From the NCBI GenBank assembly GCA_047967505.1, contig CM106539.1: a DNA stretch of 64,000 bases; one strand, 5' to 3'. The stretch's first letter is position 1. Each line of letters begins with the position of its first letter. The notes under the pieces are model-generated. The model did no database searches. It worked only from the letters and a program-made list of their open reading frames with translations, and was not told where the DNA came from. The translations under genes were made by a program, and so were the position numbers. Origin of the DNA: Dipteris shenzhenensis (taxonomy: Eukaryota; Polypodiophyta; Polypodiopsida; Gleicheniales). This document shows positions 21,101 through 32,638 of the stretch, piece by piece.

Positions 21101-24100
21101 TTGCAGAAACTTACGCATAAGCTCATGCTCATGAATGAGCATAAGCATGAACTTATGCTTATGCTTATGCATAAGCATAAGCATAAGCTCATGCTTATGC
21201 TCATGCGGAAAAAGAGAAGGAGCTTATGCGGAATGAGAGAAGGAGCTCATGCGGAAACTTGCATTAGCATAAGCATGAGCTTATGCTTATGCTTATGCTT
21301 ATGCTTGCGAAAACTTGCGGAAACTTGCGGAAACTTGCGGAAACTTGCGCATAAGCTCTTGCGGAAACTTGCGCATAAGCTCATGCTCATGCATGAGCAT
21401 AAGCATGAGCTTATGCTTATGCTTATGCTCATGCGAAAATAGAGAAGGAGCTTATGCGGAAAAAGAGAAGGAGCTCATGCGGAAACTTGCGGAAACTTGC
21501 GGAAACTTGCATGAGCATAAGCATAAGCTTATGCTTATGCTTATGCTTATGCTTGCGGAAACTTGCGGAAACTTGCGGAAACTTGCGCATAAGCTCTTGC
21601 GGAAACTTGCACATAAGCTCATGCTCATGCATGAGCATAAGCATGAGCTTATGCTTATGCTTATGCTTATGCTTATGCATAAGCATAAGCATAAGCTCAT
21701 GCTTATGCTCATGCAGAAATAGAGAAGGAGCTTATGCGGAATGAGAGAAGGAGCTTATACGGAAAAAGAGAATGAGAGAAGCATATGCTTCTCTCATTCT
21801 CTATTTCCGCATAAGCTCTTGCGGAAACTTATGCATAAGCTCATGCTCATGAATGAGCATAAGCATGAGCTTATGCTTATGCTTATGCATAAGCATAAGC
21901 ATAAGCTCATGCTTATGCTCATGCGGAAAAAGAGAAGGAGCTTATGCGGAATGAGAGAAGGAGCTCATGCGGAAACTTGCATGAGCATAAGCATGAGCTT
22001 ATGGTTATGCTTATGCTTATGCTTGCGGAAACTTGCGGAAACTTGCGCAAACTTGCGCATAAGCTCTTGCGGAAACTTGCGCATAAGCTCATGCTCATGC
22101 ATGAGCATAAGCATGAGCTTATGCTTATGCTTATGCTCATGCGAAAATAGAGAAGGAGCTTATGCGGAAAAAGAGAAGGAGCTCATGCGGAAAAAGAGAA
22201 GGAGCTCATGCGGAAACTTGCGGAAACTTGCATGAGCATAAGCATGAGCTTATGCTTATGCTTATGCTTATGCTTGCGGAAACTTGCGGAAACTTGCGCA
22301 TAAGCTCTTGCGGAAACTTGCGCATAAGCTCATGCTCATGCATGAGCATAAGCATGAGCTTATGCTTATGCTTATGCATAAGCATAAGCATAAGCTCATG
22401 CTTATGCTCATGCGGAAATAGAGAAGGAGCTTATGCAGAATGAGAGAAGGAGCTTATGCGGAAAAAGAGAATGAGAGAAGCATATGCTTCTCTCATTCTC
22501 TATTTCCGCATAAGCTCTTGCGGAAACTTACGCATAAGCTCATGCTCATGCATGAGCATAAGCATGAGCTTATGCTTATGCTTATGCATAAGCATAAGCA
22601 TAAGCTCATGCGGAAATAGAGAAGGAGCTTATGCGGTTTGAGAGAAGGAGCTTATGCGGAAAAAGAGAATGAGAGAAGCATATGCTTCTCTCATTCTCTA
22701 TTTCCGCATAAGCTCTTGCAGAAACTTACGCATAAGCTCATGCTCATGAATGAGCATAAGCATGAACTTATGCTTATGCTTATGCATAAGCATAAGCATA
22801 AGCTCATGCTTATGCTCATGCGGAAAAAGAGAAGGAGCTTATGCGGAATGAGAGAAGGAGCTCATGCGGAAACTTGCGGAAACTTGCATGAGCATAAGCA
22901 TGAGCTTATGCTTATGCTTATGCTTATGCTTGCGGAAACTTGTGGAAACTTGTGGAAACTTGCGCATAAGCTCTTGCGGAAACTTGCGCATAAGCTCATG
23001 CTCATGCATGAGCATAAGCATGAGCTTATGCTTATGCTTATGCTCATGCGAAAATAGAGAAGGAGCTTATGCGGAAAAAGAGAAGGAGCTTATGCGGAAA
23101 AAGAGAAGGAGCTCATGCGGAAACTTGCATGAGCATAAGCATAAGCTTATGCTTGCGCAAACTTGCGGAAACTTGCGCATAAGCTCTTGCGGAAACTTGC
23201 GCATAAGCTCATGCTCATGCATGAGCATAAGCATGAGCTTATGCTTATGCTTATGCTTATGCTTATGCATAAGCATAAGCATAAGCTCATGCTTATGCTG
23301 ATGCGGAAATAGAGAAGGAGCTTATGCGGAGTGAGAGAAGGAGCTTATGCGGAAAAAGAGAATGAGAGAAGCATATGCTTCTCTCATTCTCTATTTCCGC
23401 ATAAGCTCTTGCAGAAACTTACGCATAAGCTCATGCTCATGAATGAGCATAAGCATGAACTTATGGTTATGCTTATGCATAAGCATAAGCATAAGCTCAT
23501 GCTTATGCTCATGCGGAAAAAGAGAAGGAGCTTATGCGGAATGAGAGAAGGAGCTCATGCGGAAACTTGCATGAGCATAAGCATGAGCTTATGCTTATGC
23601 TTATGCTTATGCTTGCGAAAACTTGCGGAAACTTGCGGAAACTTGCGGAAACTTGCGCATAAGCTCTTGCGGAAACTTGCGCATAAGCTCATGCTCATGC
23701 ATGAGCATAAGCATGAGCTTATGCTTATGCTTATGCTCATGCGAAAATAGAGAAGGAGCTTATGCGGAAAAAGAGAAGGAGCTCATGCGGAAACTTGCGG
23801 AAACTTGCATGAGCATAAGCATAAGCTTATGCTTATGCTTGCGGAAACTTGTGGAAACTTGCGCATAAGCTCTTGCGGAAACTTGCACATAAGCTCATGC
23901 TCATGCATGAGCATAAGCATGAGCTTATGCTTATGCTTATGCTTATGCTTATGCATAAGCATAAGCATAAGCTCATGCTTATGCTCATGCAGAAATAGAG
24001 AAGGAGCTTATGCGGAATGAGAGAAGGAGCTTATGCGGAAAAAGAGAATGAGAGAAGCATATGCTTCTCTCATTCTCTATTTCCGCATAAGCTCTTGCGG

Positions 24101-26560
24101 AAACTTATGCATAAGCTCATGCTCATGAATGAGCATAAGCATGAGCTTATGCTTATGCTTATGCATAAGCATAAGCATAAGCTCATGCTTATGCTCATGC
24201 GGAAAAAGAGAAGGAGCTTATGCGGAATGAGAGAAGGAGCTCATGCGGAAACTTGCATGAGCATAAGCATGAGCTTATGGTTATGCTTATGCTTATGCTT
24301 GCGGAAACTTGCGCAAACTTGCGCAAACTTGCGCATAAGCTCTTGCGGAAACTTGCGCATAAGCTCATGCTCATGCATGAGCATAAGCATGAGCTTATGC
24401 TTATGCTTATGCTCATGCGAAAATAGAGAAGGAGCTTATGCGGAAAAAGAGAAGGAGCTCATGCGGAAAAAGAGAAGGAGCTCATGCGGAAACTTGCGGA
24501 AACTTGCATGAGCATAAGCATGAGCTTATGCTTATGCTTATGCTTATGCTTGCGGAAACTTGCGGAAACTTGCGCATAAGCTCTTGCGGAAACTTGCGCA
24601 TAAGCTCATGCTCATGCATGAGCATAAGCATGAGCTTATGCTTATGCTTATGCATAAGCATAAGCATAAGCTCATGCTTATGCTCATGCGGAAATAGAGA
24701 AGGAGCTTATGCAGAATGAGAGAAGGAGCTTATGCGGAAAAAGAGAATGAGAGAAGCATATGCTTCTCTCATTCTCTATTTCCGCATAAGCTCTTGCGGA
24801 AACTTACGCATAAGCTCATGCTCATGCATGAGCATAAGCATGAGCTTATGCTTATGCTTATGCATAAGCATAAGCATAAGCTCATGCGGAAATAGAGAAG
24901 GAGCTTATGCGGTTTGAGAGAAGGAGCTTATGCGGAAAAAGAGAATGAGAGAAGCATATGCTTCTCTCATTCTCTATTTCCGCATAAGCTCTTGCAGAAA
25001 CTTACGCATAAGCTCATGCTCATGAATGAGCATAAGCATGAACTTATGCTTATGCTTATGCATAAGCATAAGCATAAGCTCATGCTTATGCTCATGCGGA
25101 AAAAGAGAAGGAGCTTATGCGGAATGAGAGAAGGAGCTCATGCGGAAACTTGCGGAAACTTGCATGAGCATAAGCATGAGCTTATGCTTATGCTTATGCT
25201 TATGCTTGCGGAAACTTGTGGAAACTTGTGGAAACTTGCGCATAAGCTCTTGCGGAAACTTGCGCATAAGCTCATGCTCATGCATGAGCATAAGCATGAG
25301 CTTATGCTTATGCTTATGCTCATGCGAAAATAGAGAAGGAGCTTATGCGGAAAAAGAGAAGGAGCTCATGCGGAAACTTGCATGAGCATAAGCATAAGCT
25401 TATGCTTATGCTTATGCTTATGCTTGCGCAAACTTGCGGAAACTTGCGCATAAGCTCTTGCGGAAACTTGCGCATAAGCTCATGCTCATGCATGAGCATA
25501 AGCATGAGCTTATGCTTATGCTTATGCTTATGCTTATGCATAAGCATAAGCATAAGCTCATGCTTATGCTGATGCGGAAATAGAGAAGGAGCTTATGCGG
25601 AATGCGAGAAGGAGCTTATGCGGAAAAAGAGAATGAGAGAAGCATATGCTTCTCTCATTCTCTATTTCCGCATAAGCTCTTGCGGAAACTTACGCATAAG
25701 CTCATGCTCATGCGGAAATAGAGAAGGAACTTATGCGGAATGAGAGAAGGAGCTTATGAATGAGAGAAGCATAAGCTTCTCTCATTCTCTATTTCCGCAT
25801 AAGCTTAATCGGAAACTTACGCATAAGCTCATGCTCATGAATGAGCATAAGCTCATGCTTATGCTCATGCGGAAATAGAGAAGGAGCTTATGCGGAATGA
25901 GAGAAGGAGCTTATGCGGAAAAAGAGAATGAGAGAAGCATAAGCTTCTCTCATTCTCTATTTCCGCATAAGCTTATGCGGAAACTTACGCATAAGCTCAT
26001 GCTCATGAATGAGCATAAGCATGAGCTTATGCTTATGCTTATATTAAGCATAAGCATAAGCATAAGCTCATGCTTATGCTCATGCGAAAACAGAGAAGGA
26101 GCTTATGCGGAATGAGAGAAGGAGCTTATGCGGAAACTTACGCATAAGCTCATGCTCATGAATGTGCATAAGCATGAGCTTATGCTTATGATTATGCTTA
26201 TGCTTATGTATAAGCATAAGCATAAGCTCATGCTTATGCTCATGCGGAAAAAGAGAAGGAGCTTGTGCGGAAAAAGAGAATGAGAGAAGCATATGCTTCT
26301 CTCATTGTCTATTTCCGCATAAGCTCTTGCGGAAAAAGAGCTTATGCGAATGAGAGAAGGGGGAAATAGAGAAGGGGGAATGAGAGAAGCATAAGCATAA
26401 GAGAATAAGAGGGATGCGGAAATAGAGAATAAGGGGGAAAGGAAAGAGAGAAGGGAAAAGTGAGAGGGGGAAAGAGAGAAGGGGGAAAGAGAGAATAAGA
26501 GAAGAGGGAAAAAAGAGAAGGGGGAAAATGAGAAAAAGAGAAGGGGGAAGAGAGGGTTCC
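18130..26560. repeat. 8.4-kb higher-order palindromic array (CATAAG / GCTTATGC)
   Basis: Built from a few words: runs of CATAAG and its complement CTTATG, GCTCATGC, GGAAACTTGCGCATAAGC, and GGAAATAGAGAAGGAGC. Units repeat at irregular spacing of about 200-430 bp. Two perfect palindromes recur: 36 bp centred on GAAGCATATGCTTC (for example 22,466-22,501) and 72 bp centred on TTATGCATAA (for example 22,341-22,412). The hexamer composition leaves many frames open on both strands (HKHKLMLMLM or CLCLCISIS types); these are artefacts, not genes. Edges (18,130-18,350 and 26,340-26,560) are plain purine-rich DNA. Confidence 0.97.
21003..25590. repeat. 2.28-kb higher-order tandem duplication within the array
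   Basis: Copy 1 about 21,003-23,300 and copy 2 about 23,310-25,590. Corresponding landmarks lie 2,308 bp apart at the start (21,023 and 23,331) and exactly 2,276 bp apart later (21,741/24,017, 22,456/24,732, 22,638/24,914, 22,864/25,140). Even rare variants such as GCGGTTTGAGAG are shared, so the duplication is recent compared with array divergence. Confidence 0.9.
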
Positions 26561-26655
26561 TACGCCCATCACTGCAGCTAGCGCTTAAGGCGCTAGCTGC
26601 AGGCCAATGCAAATAACAAAAAGCTTAAATGGAAAGAAGAGGAAGCACTTACCTG

Positions 26656-26750
26656 TAAAAGTATGTCCCGCTCGGTGTAGTGGACTGGGCCCACAAAAGA
26701 GAGAGTATGTCCCGCTCGGTGTAGTGGACTGGCCCTACAAAAGAGAGAAA
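26656..26750. repeat. 44-bp tandem duplication in the leader exon region
   Basis: AGTATGTCCCGCTCGGTGTA with following GTGGACTGG..C.ACAAAAGAGAG occurs twice in a row. It lies just upstream (minus sense) of the GTAAGT donor at 26,652, so on the inferred model it is 5' UTR of the Transposase_24-type gene. Confidence 0.85.
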
Positions 26751-27096
26751 ACAACCCATTTTTTCAAATAAGATGTTAGTGGAAAGAGGAGATCACAAAA
26801 TCAACTTCTTGAAAGGAGACAAGGAAAGAGAAGATTGAGGAGACAAGGAAAGGAGGAGATTGAGGAGAAGAGAAGGAAGAGAAGGAAGAGAAATACAGGA
26901 AGAAGAGGTGAGTTTCTTTCTTTCTTTCTTGAAATTTCGTTTTTTGTTTGAATCCTTTCTAATCAAGCATGAAAACTAGTTTAAAACTTTAGCAATACAA
27001 GTAGAAACACTCACAAAACCAAAGCTAACAAACAAACAACCTACATTGTTGAAAGAAACTCACCTTTTGAAGAACTTTCTTTCTGGAAACCAAAGA
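26751..27096. promoter_or_regulatory. Central leader region with opposed splice-donor-like sites
   Basis: Plus strand: GAAGAAGAG followed by GTGAGTTTC at about 26,908. Minus strand: TTCAAAAG followed by GTGAGTTTC at about 27,065. Both leader-like blocks also occur in CACTA-C (46,140-46,330). Purine-rich AGGAGGAGATTGAGGAG repeats surround them. Likely transcribed 5' leaders or introns; no TATA or start site can be fixed. Confidence 0.45.
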
Positions 27097-27358
27097 GGGA
27101 AAAAGGAGAGAGAGGGTGCACAAGAGGTAGGAGAAGGGTGAGGAGTGGGAAATAGGGTAGGAGGTTGCTTGGAATAGATGGGAGGTCAGTGAAAATAGGT
27201 GGGAGGAGATTTTGGAGAGCTTACTTGAGAGATTAGGAAAGCTTTGAGCAAAACGCCGCGGGTTTCGGCGTTTCGGGTTTTAACCCACAGCGTCGCTATA
27301 TAGCGACGCTTATTCGTCGCTATATAGCGACGTTTTTAATTTAAAACGTCGCTATATA
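27097..27358. repeat. Left arm of a 262-bp inverted duplication
   Basis: The reverse complement of this arm is 27,744-28,005, also 262 bp, with no mismatch seen by eye. The arm contains the AACGCCGCGGGTTTCGGCGTT palindromic region near 27,250 and two copies of the 18-bp palindrome near its inner end. Confidence 0.93.
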
Positions 27359-27563
27359 AACCTAGTGGTTGTTCCATGTATACCTCCTCCTTGAGATCTC
27401 CATTCAGAAAGGCAGATTTCACATCCATCTAAAACATGGGCCAACTTCCCTGGGCAGCTAAAGCCGAAACACTGTGAATTATGGTTAGTCCAGCTGTGGG
27501 AGCAAAAGTATCTTGATAATCAAAACCATGTACCTGTGCAAATCCTTTTGCCACGAACCGAGC
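27359..27563 (-). pseudogene. Captured copia reverse-transcriptase fragment
   Basis: The minus strand reads ARFVAKGFAQVHGFDYQDTF, then AP, ALAAQGSWP and MDVKSAFLNGDLKEEVYMEQ, the diagnostic Ty1/copia RT start. One stop interrupts it before MDVK. It fills the gap between the left arm and the partial right arm of the inverted duplication and has neither LTR nor PBS, so it was captured as a fragment. It begins a short way downstream of where copia-1 RT breaks off at 5.72 kb. Confidence 0.9.
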
Positions 27564-27743
27564 AGCGACGTTTTAAATTAAAAACGTCGCTATATAGCGA
27601 CGAATAAGCGTCGCTATATAGCGACGCTGTGGGTTAAAACCCGAAACGCCGAAACCCGCGGCGTTTTGCTCAAAGCTTTCCTAATCTCTCAAGTAAGCTC
27701 TCCAAAATCTCCTCCCACCTATTTTCACTGACCTCCCATCTAT
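27564..27743. repeat. Partial third copy of the inverted-duplication arm
   Basis: Repeats the first ~180 bp of the right arm (27,744 onward) in direct orientation, from AGCGACGTTTTAAATT to CTCCCATCTATT, then stops where the full arm begins. Confidence 0.93.
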
Positions 27744-28005
27744 TATATAGCGACGTTTTAAATTAAAAACGTCGCTATATAGCGACGAATAAGCGTCGCT
27801 ATATAGCGACGCTGTGGGTTAAAACCCGAAACGCCGAAACCCGCGGCGTTTTGCTCAAAGCTTTCCTAATCTCTCAAGTAAGCTCTCCAAAATCTCCTCC
27901 CACCTATTTTCACTGACCTCCCATCTATTCCAAGCAACCTCCTACCCTATTTCCCACTCCTCACCCTTCTCCTACCTCTTGTGCACCCTCTCTCTCCTTT
28001 TTCCC
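27744..28005. repeat. Right arm of the 262-bp inverted duplication
   Basis: Inverse of 27,097-27,358. It lies upstream of the TNP2 gene, while the left arm lies upstream of the Transposase_24-type gene, so the two divergent genes share the same 5' sequence. Confidence 0.93.
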
Positions 28006-28255
28006 GCTATATAGCGACGCTTACTGTTTATTTTTTAATGTGGCCTCTTGTGAAGCTCAAACATGCTATGCCTATAATTGTCAATATCTCCTCTTACTAC
28101 ATAGCCTTACTATATAGGATTTTTTGTTTCAATCCTTACTATATAGCGATGTCATTCTTTTTATATAGCCTCAAGAGAAGCTCAAATTAAACATGCTATG
28201 CTCATAATTGTGTACATCTCCTCTTCATGCTTATGTTTTGGTTTTATAAGTGTAG
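28006..28255 (+). promoter_or_regulatory. TNP2 upstream region with decayed palindromes and ~70-bp direct repeats
   Basis: Partial GCTATATAGCGACGC at 28,006 and CTATATAGCGATG at 28,138. Two imperfect repeats of AAGCTCAAA..ACATGCTATGC..ATAATTGT lie at about 28,050 and 28,165. TATAAGTGTAG at 28,245 is too close to the ATG to be a useful TATA box. Confidence 0.5.
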
Positions 28256-31200
28256 ATGGAAGGGACGAGTGGAAGCTCATCCGATGATGCGCCAACGCCC
28301 GGGAGCACGAAGTGGCTTACGGAGAGGTTATATTGTCATTGCACTCATTGCAAGCGAGAAGTACGACATCAACGTCGTATTATCATGCGCCACTTGCGGA
28401 TGTATGGGGAGGAGCCGGAACCAGTACCCCCCGTTGGTGTTGCACATGTTGATGGATCATCGGTAAGTCAAAGCTATTTAAGTTCGCAATCTTATTGTAT
28501 ACCCGGAATTAGAAGATCTTCTATTTACACGAATGAGCTTATGACAGGATGACGAGGGTGACGAGGGTACACATATACCTTCTCACTTTCAACAAGACTA
28601 TAGTCTCCCAGATGACGACGAGGGTATGGTCGACATGATGGATTCCATTTTTAGGGGCACTACATCCCACGTACACGTGATGTCAGAGTCTGAGGTGAAA
28701 ATGCGAGAGTTGCAATCAACACAATTGTACGAGGGTGCCAGGATGTCTAAACTACGTGCTTGTCTCTCAATCTTGAATCTACAAGTACAGTATGGGTGGT
28801 CGGATACAAGTGTCTCGGCCTTAATGAGGTTAGCCCTTGCATTAATTTGATTGACTCATTATTTGGATATTGTTTGTTTTGAGAATCATCATTTGGATAG
28901 TGTCTTTGTCATAGGTTGCTCCAAAAGATGTTGCCTGCACCAAATACCATGCCCGCATCAAGAGATGAAGCGAAAAAGATGCTAACAATGGTGGGTATGG
29001 ATTATGATACCATCCATGCTTGCCGTAATGATTGTATTCTCTTTCGCCGTGAGCATGAAGATTTGGCTAGTTGTCCAAAGTGTGGGGAACAACGATATAG
29101 AGATGACTTGCAGGGTGAGAGGATACCGGTAAAGGTCTTAAGACACTTTCCCATCAATAGCGGAGTTGATGACATGGCATGCATCTCATCGGTCCACTGA
29201 TCACACATTGAGGATTCCCGCAGATTGTGCGGCTTGGAAGCACATAGATAATCAGTGGCCGGACTTTGCGAGAGAGCCACGCAACTTACATCTTGGGCTA
29301 GCCATGGACGGCGTGAATCCTTTCAGGTTACGCTCGACATCTTGGTCGACATGGCCCATAGTCGTGGTGAATTACAATATCCCACCATGGCTAACAATAA
29401 AAAAGGGACACCTCATGCTTGCACTACTTGTGCCAGGAAAGTACAAGGCAAGAAACATGGACGTGTACATGGCACCTTTGATAGAGGAGTTACAGATATT
29501 ATGGAGAGGAGTGCAGGTCTTTGATATTTCCAGAGCTCCTAGGCATACCAATGATATTTCCGTCAGGGGTATCTTGATGTGGACCATGCATGACTACCCA
29601 GGATATGGAGAGTGCGCAGGTACGTGGTTATGTCTTTACATGTACAATGAGGGATTATGCTTTTTTTACTCTCTTTTGCACGCATGTCTTGTACTAACAT
29701 ATTCATGCACGCGTTCAGGGCTTGTTACAAGTGGGTACCATGCTTGTCCTGTTTGTGGACCCGCTCTGAAATCGCTTGCACGCTACTCCAAACACATGAG
29801 GAAAAATGTTTATGAAGGTCATGCTCGATACCTTCCACTCGACCATCTCGCACGTGGAGGTCAGCTTGATCCACCACCATCATATTTGAAAGCAAGTGAT
29901 TGGATTCAAGCTTGGAGGGAGAATGGAGAGGAACCTCCTCCTGGTATGAAGAGGCTATCGATCTTTCACGAGATTCCTTATTGGGGTCAGTTACAAATCA
30001 ATCATCTCTTGGATCCCATGCATATCTTTAAGAATGTGGGGGCTACCATTTGGGCACACTTGGTTGGTTCCAAGGACTCGAGAGGAGTGCGAGAAGACTT
30101 GCGTGCTATGAATAGGATGTCTCGTTTGTGGCCCCAGGTGCATGCTTCAGGAAAAGTTGTCCTCCCGAAAGCAACGTGGATCCTCTCTACGAGGGAGGAG
30201 GCAGCGATCAAGGCAGACATTGCCTCTTTTCAAACACCGACAGGGTACATGCGTTGCTTGAAAGGAGCATTTTCAAAGGACAATAAGCTTAGTGGCCTCA
30301 AGTCCCATGATTGGCACAAGGTCTTACACGTATTCTAAGTAGAATTAGTGTACCGATAATAGTGATGCATTAGCGTAATTATTATTATGTTATATTGTTG
30401 ACATGATTTCATTGTTGCTTTGATAGTTCATCCTTCCAATTACAATAAAAGGGTGCTTACAAGAAGATGTTAGAAATGCTATATTCAAGATCTGTGGTAT
30501 TGTGAGGTATGCTTACTATCAATTCGCATTATGTATTTTCTTCATGGACATGTGAAATAGGTGGATATCTCAAATATCTTACATATGCATGGACATGTGA
30601 AATAGGTGGATATCTCAAAAAGAGATCTCTATATCGAGCATCGAGAAGGCTAGGGTGGAATCCATCGAAGCCGTATGCTTGCTTGAGAAGCACTTTCCCT
30701 CAAGCATTATGACAACTCAAGTCCACTTGCTTGTGCACATAGTTGATGAGGTGGCTATAGCAGGTACCGTTCATAATCGATGGATGTTTTTTCTCGAGCG
30801 GTTTATGAAAACTTTAAAGGGGTTTGTAAGACAAAGAGCAAGACCAAAAGCAAGCATGGCAGAGGGATGGCTTGTGCAAGAGTCATTAGTATATATCACA
30901 GAGTTTCTTGCATCCACGGATCCTGATATGCCGCAAGCTTGGCACAACAAGGATGATGATCGCATCATTGGCGAGGTCCCCCAAGGAAAAGGGATTGAAA
31001 GAAAGATGAGCGAAGAGCAAATGGAGAAATTCAATAAGTTTTGTATCCTCAATAGCCCTGAGATGCAGAAGTGGATTGAGAGATATGAAGTGGCCAAAGC
31101 AGAAAGAATAAATGCAAGGACGAGATTCAGAGTAATGTACAGGCGATCACAACCATATCCACGAGATCTGGCTCTTCTCCCTACTCACATGTCACTTGAT

Positions 31201-32370
31201 TGGCTACAACTAGCTATACGTAAAGCAGAACGTGATGGAGAGACAATAAACGAGCACGAGCGGGAGTTATCATCTGGATGTATGGTGCATGTAAGTTTCT
31301 TATCTCTTGATGTAATTAAGTAATTATTTGTGGCAATATATGCTATAAAATAGGTGCATCTTCATTGTTTTAATGATGCTCTTTTACAGTACAAAAAGTA
31401 CAGTGCATTATGGTCATATGGACGACATTTTCGCATAGAACGCATCGATTCAAAGAGAGTCACGTATGATTGTGGAGTCATGGCTAACTTCACACAAGAT
31501 AGCCGAGCAAGTGCTTCGGATACCAATCTTCTCTCCTCACAGTTGGATTATTGTGGAACCATACGCGACATCTATGAAATTGATTTCAGACGATTTACTA
31601 TTTTCATTCTTGATGTAAAATGGTTTAGAACTACTTACAACGGTCCCCATGCAACTGTGAGAAAAGATGGTAGCGGTCTCTTTGCAATAGACTCCACCAA
31701 ACATTGGACCGATGAAAGTGATACTTTTGTTCTTCCCGAGCACTGTGAGCAGGTGCATACTAATGATTTAATTAGTCGAAGCTTTCGTTTTTTAAGTCCA
31801 TTGAATATATATAATTGATGACATTTGGCACGTGATTTTTCATCTTCAATATAGGTGGTTTTTCATCCGGATCGTTCTGATCCAAGATGGTGGTACGTGA
31901 TCCAAGTTGCACCAGGAAGTAAGCAGATTTTTGAAGATCGAGATGTGGATATGGAGATGCCACTACCAATGCCGGATCCAATTGATGAATCTAGCAAAGA
32001 AGATGTAGATCACCATATGAGGCAAGAGGAAGATGCGCATAATGACATCGCACGGGAGGAGGATGGAGATCACGATATTGACGAGGAAGACAACAATCGT
32101 CAAGATCAATCACCACACTTAAGCTTAATTGAAGAAGATGATCAAATACTTTTAGGTGAACGTACGATGCTAGAGTACGATGATGATATAGGAGATCAAC
32201 TCGGTATAGAGTTGGAGATAGACTTGCTTGGCGCCTTAGACTTGGCTCAAGATGAAACAGTTGATGTAAATGCTCTTATTTACTTTAATTTTTCTCATCT
32301 CAAACTTGGACATGAATATATGAGCTTCAAAGGCTTGATGTACATGCTCTCATTTTTTAATTCTCTATGA
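28256..32370 (+). CDS. TNP2 transposase (Transposase_21, DUF4218, DUF4216) of CACTA-B
   Basis: Catalytic transposase of CACTA elements. Exon 1 starts at ATG 28,256 (MEGTSGSSSDDAPTPGS) and ends before GTAAGT (28,461). Exon 2 (28,548-28,827) is acidic then LRACLSILNLQVQYGWSD. Exon 3 (28,915-29,619) has the TNP2 hallmarks IHACRNDCILFRREHEDLAS, CPKCG, then WKHIDNQWPDFAREPRNLHL, GLAMDGVNPF and YNIPPWLTIKKGHLMLALLV. Exon 4 (from 29,719) has ACPVCGPAL, FHEIPYWGQL and NHLLDPMHIFKNV. The DUF4218 exon follows (WISQKE, EKHFPSSIMTTQVHLLVHIV, MKTLKGFVRQRARP), then DUF4216 (31,391-31,751: IYEIDFRRFTIFILDVKWFR) and an acidic C-terminus (from 31,855). Introns have GT-AG borders. An apparent one-base frameshift lies near 29,150, between VLRHFP and ELMTWHAS. 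Last codon uncertain: CACTA-C stops earlier. Confidence 0.92.
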
Positions 32371-32454
32371 GCTCAAACATGTATGAAAATTTAAAAAATT
32401 TTGTCATTGGAAGAAAATAAATTTTAAGGCTAAAAAAAAAAAAAAACCTCTCTG

Positions 32455-32585
32455 TAAAACGTCGCTATAATTTAGTGTCTCAGTGTCGCTATATAGAGAC
32501 TTTTAAAAGTCGCTATATAGCGACTTTTACTAACGTCGCTATATAGCGACGCTTATTAAAAGTCGCTATATAGCGACGATTTACG
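32455..32585. promoter_or_regulatory. Right subterminal array of the 18-bp palindrome
   Basis: Five copies of GTCGCTATATAGCGAC or close variants, spaced about 25-30 bp, mirroring the left end. Presumed binding sites for the TnpA-like partner. Confidence 0.9.
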
Positions 32586-32599
32586 ACACCCGATTTTTA

Positions 32600-32638
32600 T
32601 ACCGACGATTAACGCTAAGCGGGCGCTAATCGTCGGTA
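32600..32638. other. Terminal hairpin next to the right inverted repeat
   Basis: TACCGACGATTAACGC (32,600-32,615) pairs with GCGCTAATCGTCGGTA (32,623-32,638), one mismatch in 16, with a 7-nt loop. CACTA-C has a decayed version at 41,212-41,252, so it is conserved at this end of the family. Confidence 0.8.

Larger units (their letters stand above)
18047..26653 (-). other. Inferred 5' UTR intron holding the giant array
   Basis: On the minus strand CTTTTACAG is followed by GTAAGTGC, a near-ideal donor, at 26,653/26,652. A pyrimidine-rich stretch ends in TTAG just before ACATGGGATC at 18,048. CACTA-A has the same TTAG-ACATGGG junction. The implied intron is 8,604 bp and contains essentially the whole array. 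Inference from splice consensus and conservation; no transcript evidence. Confidence 0.55.

Noticed and set aside
18350-26292. Dozens of 60-170-codon open frames on both strands of the array
   Set aside because: They are translations of CATAAG/CTTATG repeats (KHKLMLMLM, SISMSLCLCL). Both strands and several frames are open at once, which is a composition effect.
18130-26560. CRISPR-like array
   Set aside because: No constant repeat with unique spacers; units are nested palindromes of varying length, and the context is a plant transposon.
30771-31097. Minus-strand frame within the TNP2 gene
   Set aside because: Antisense shadow of the DUF4218 exon.
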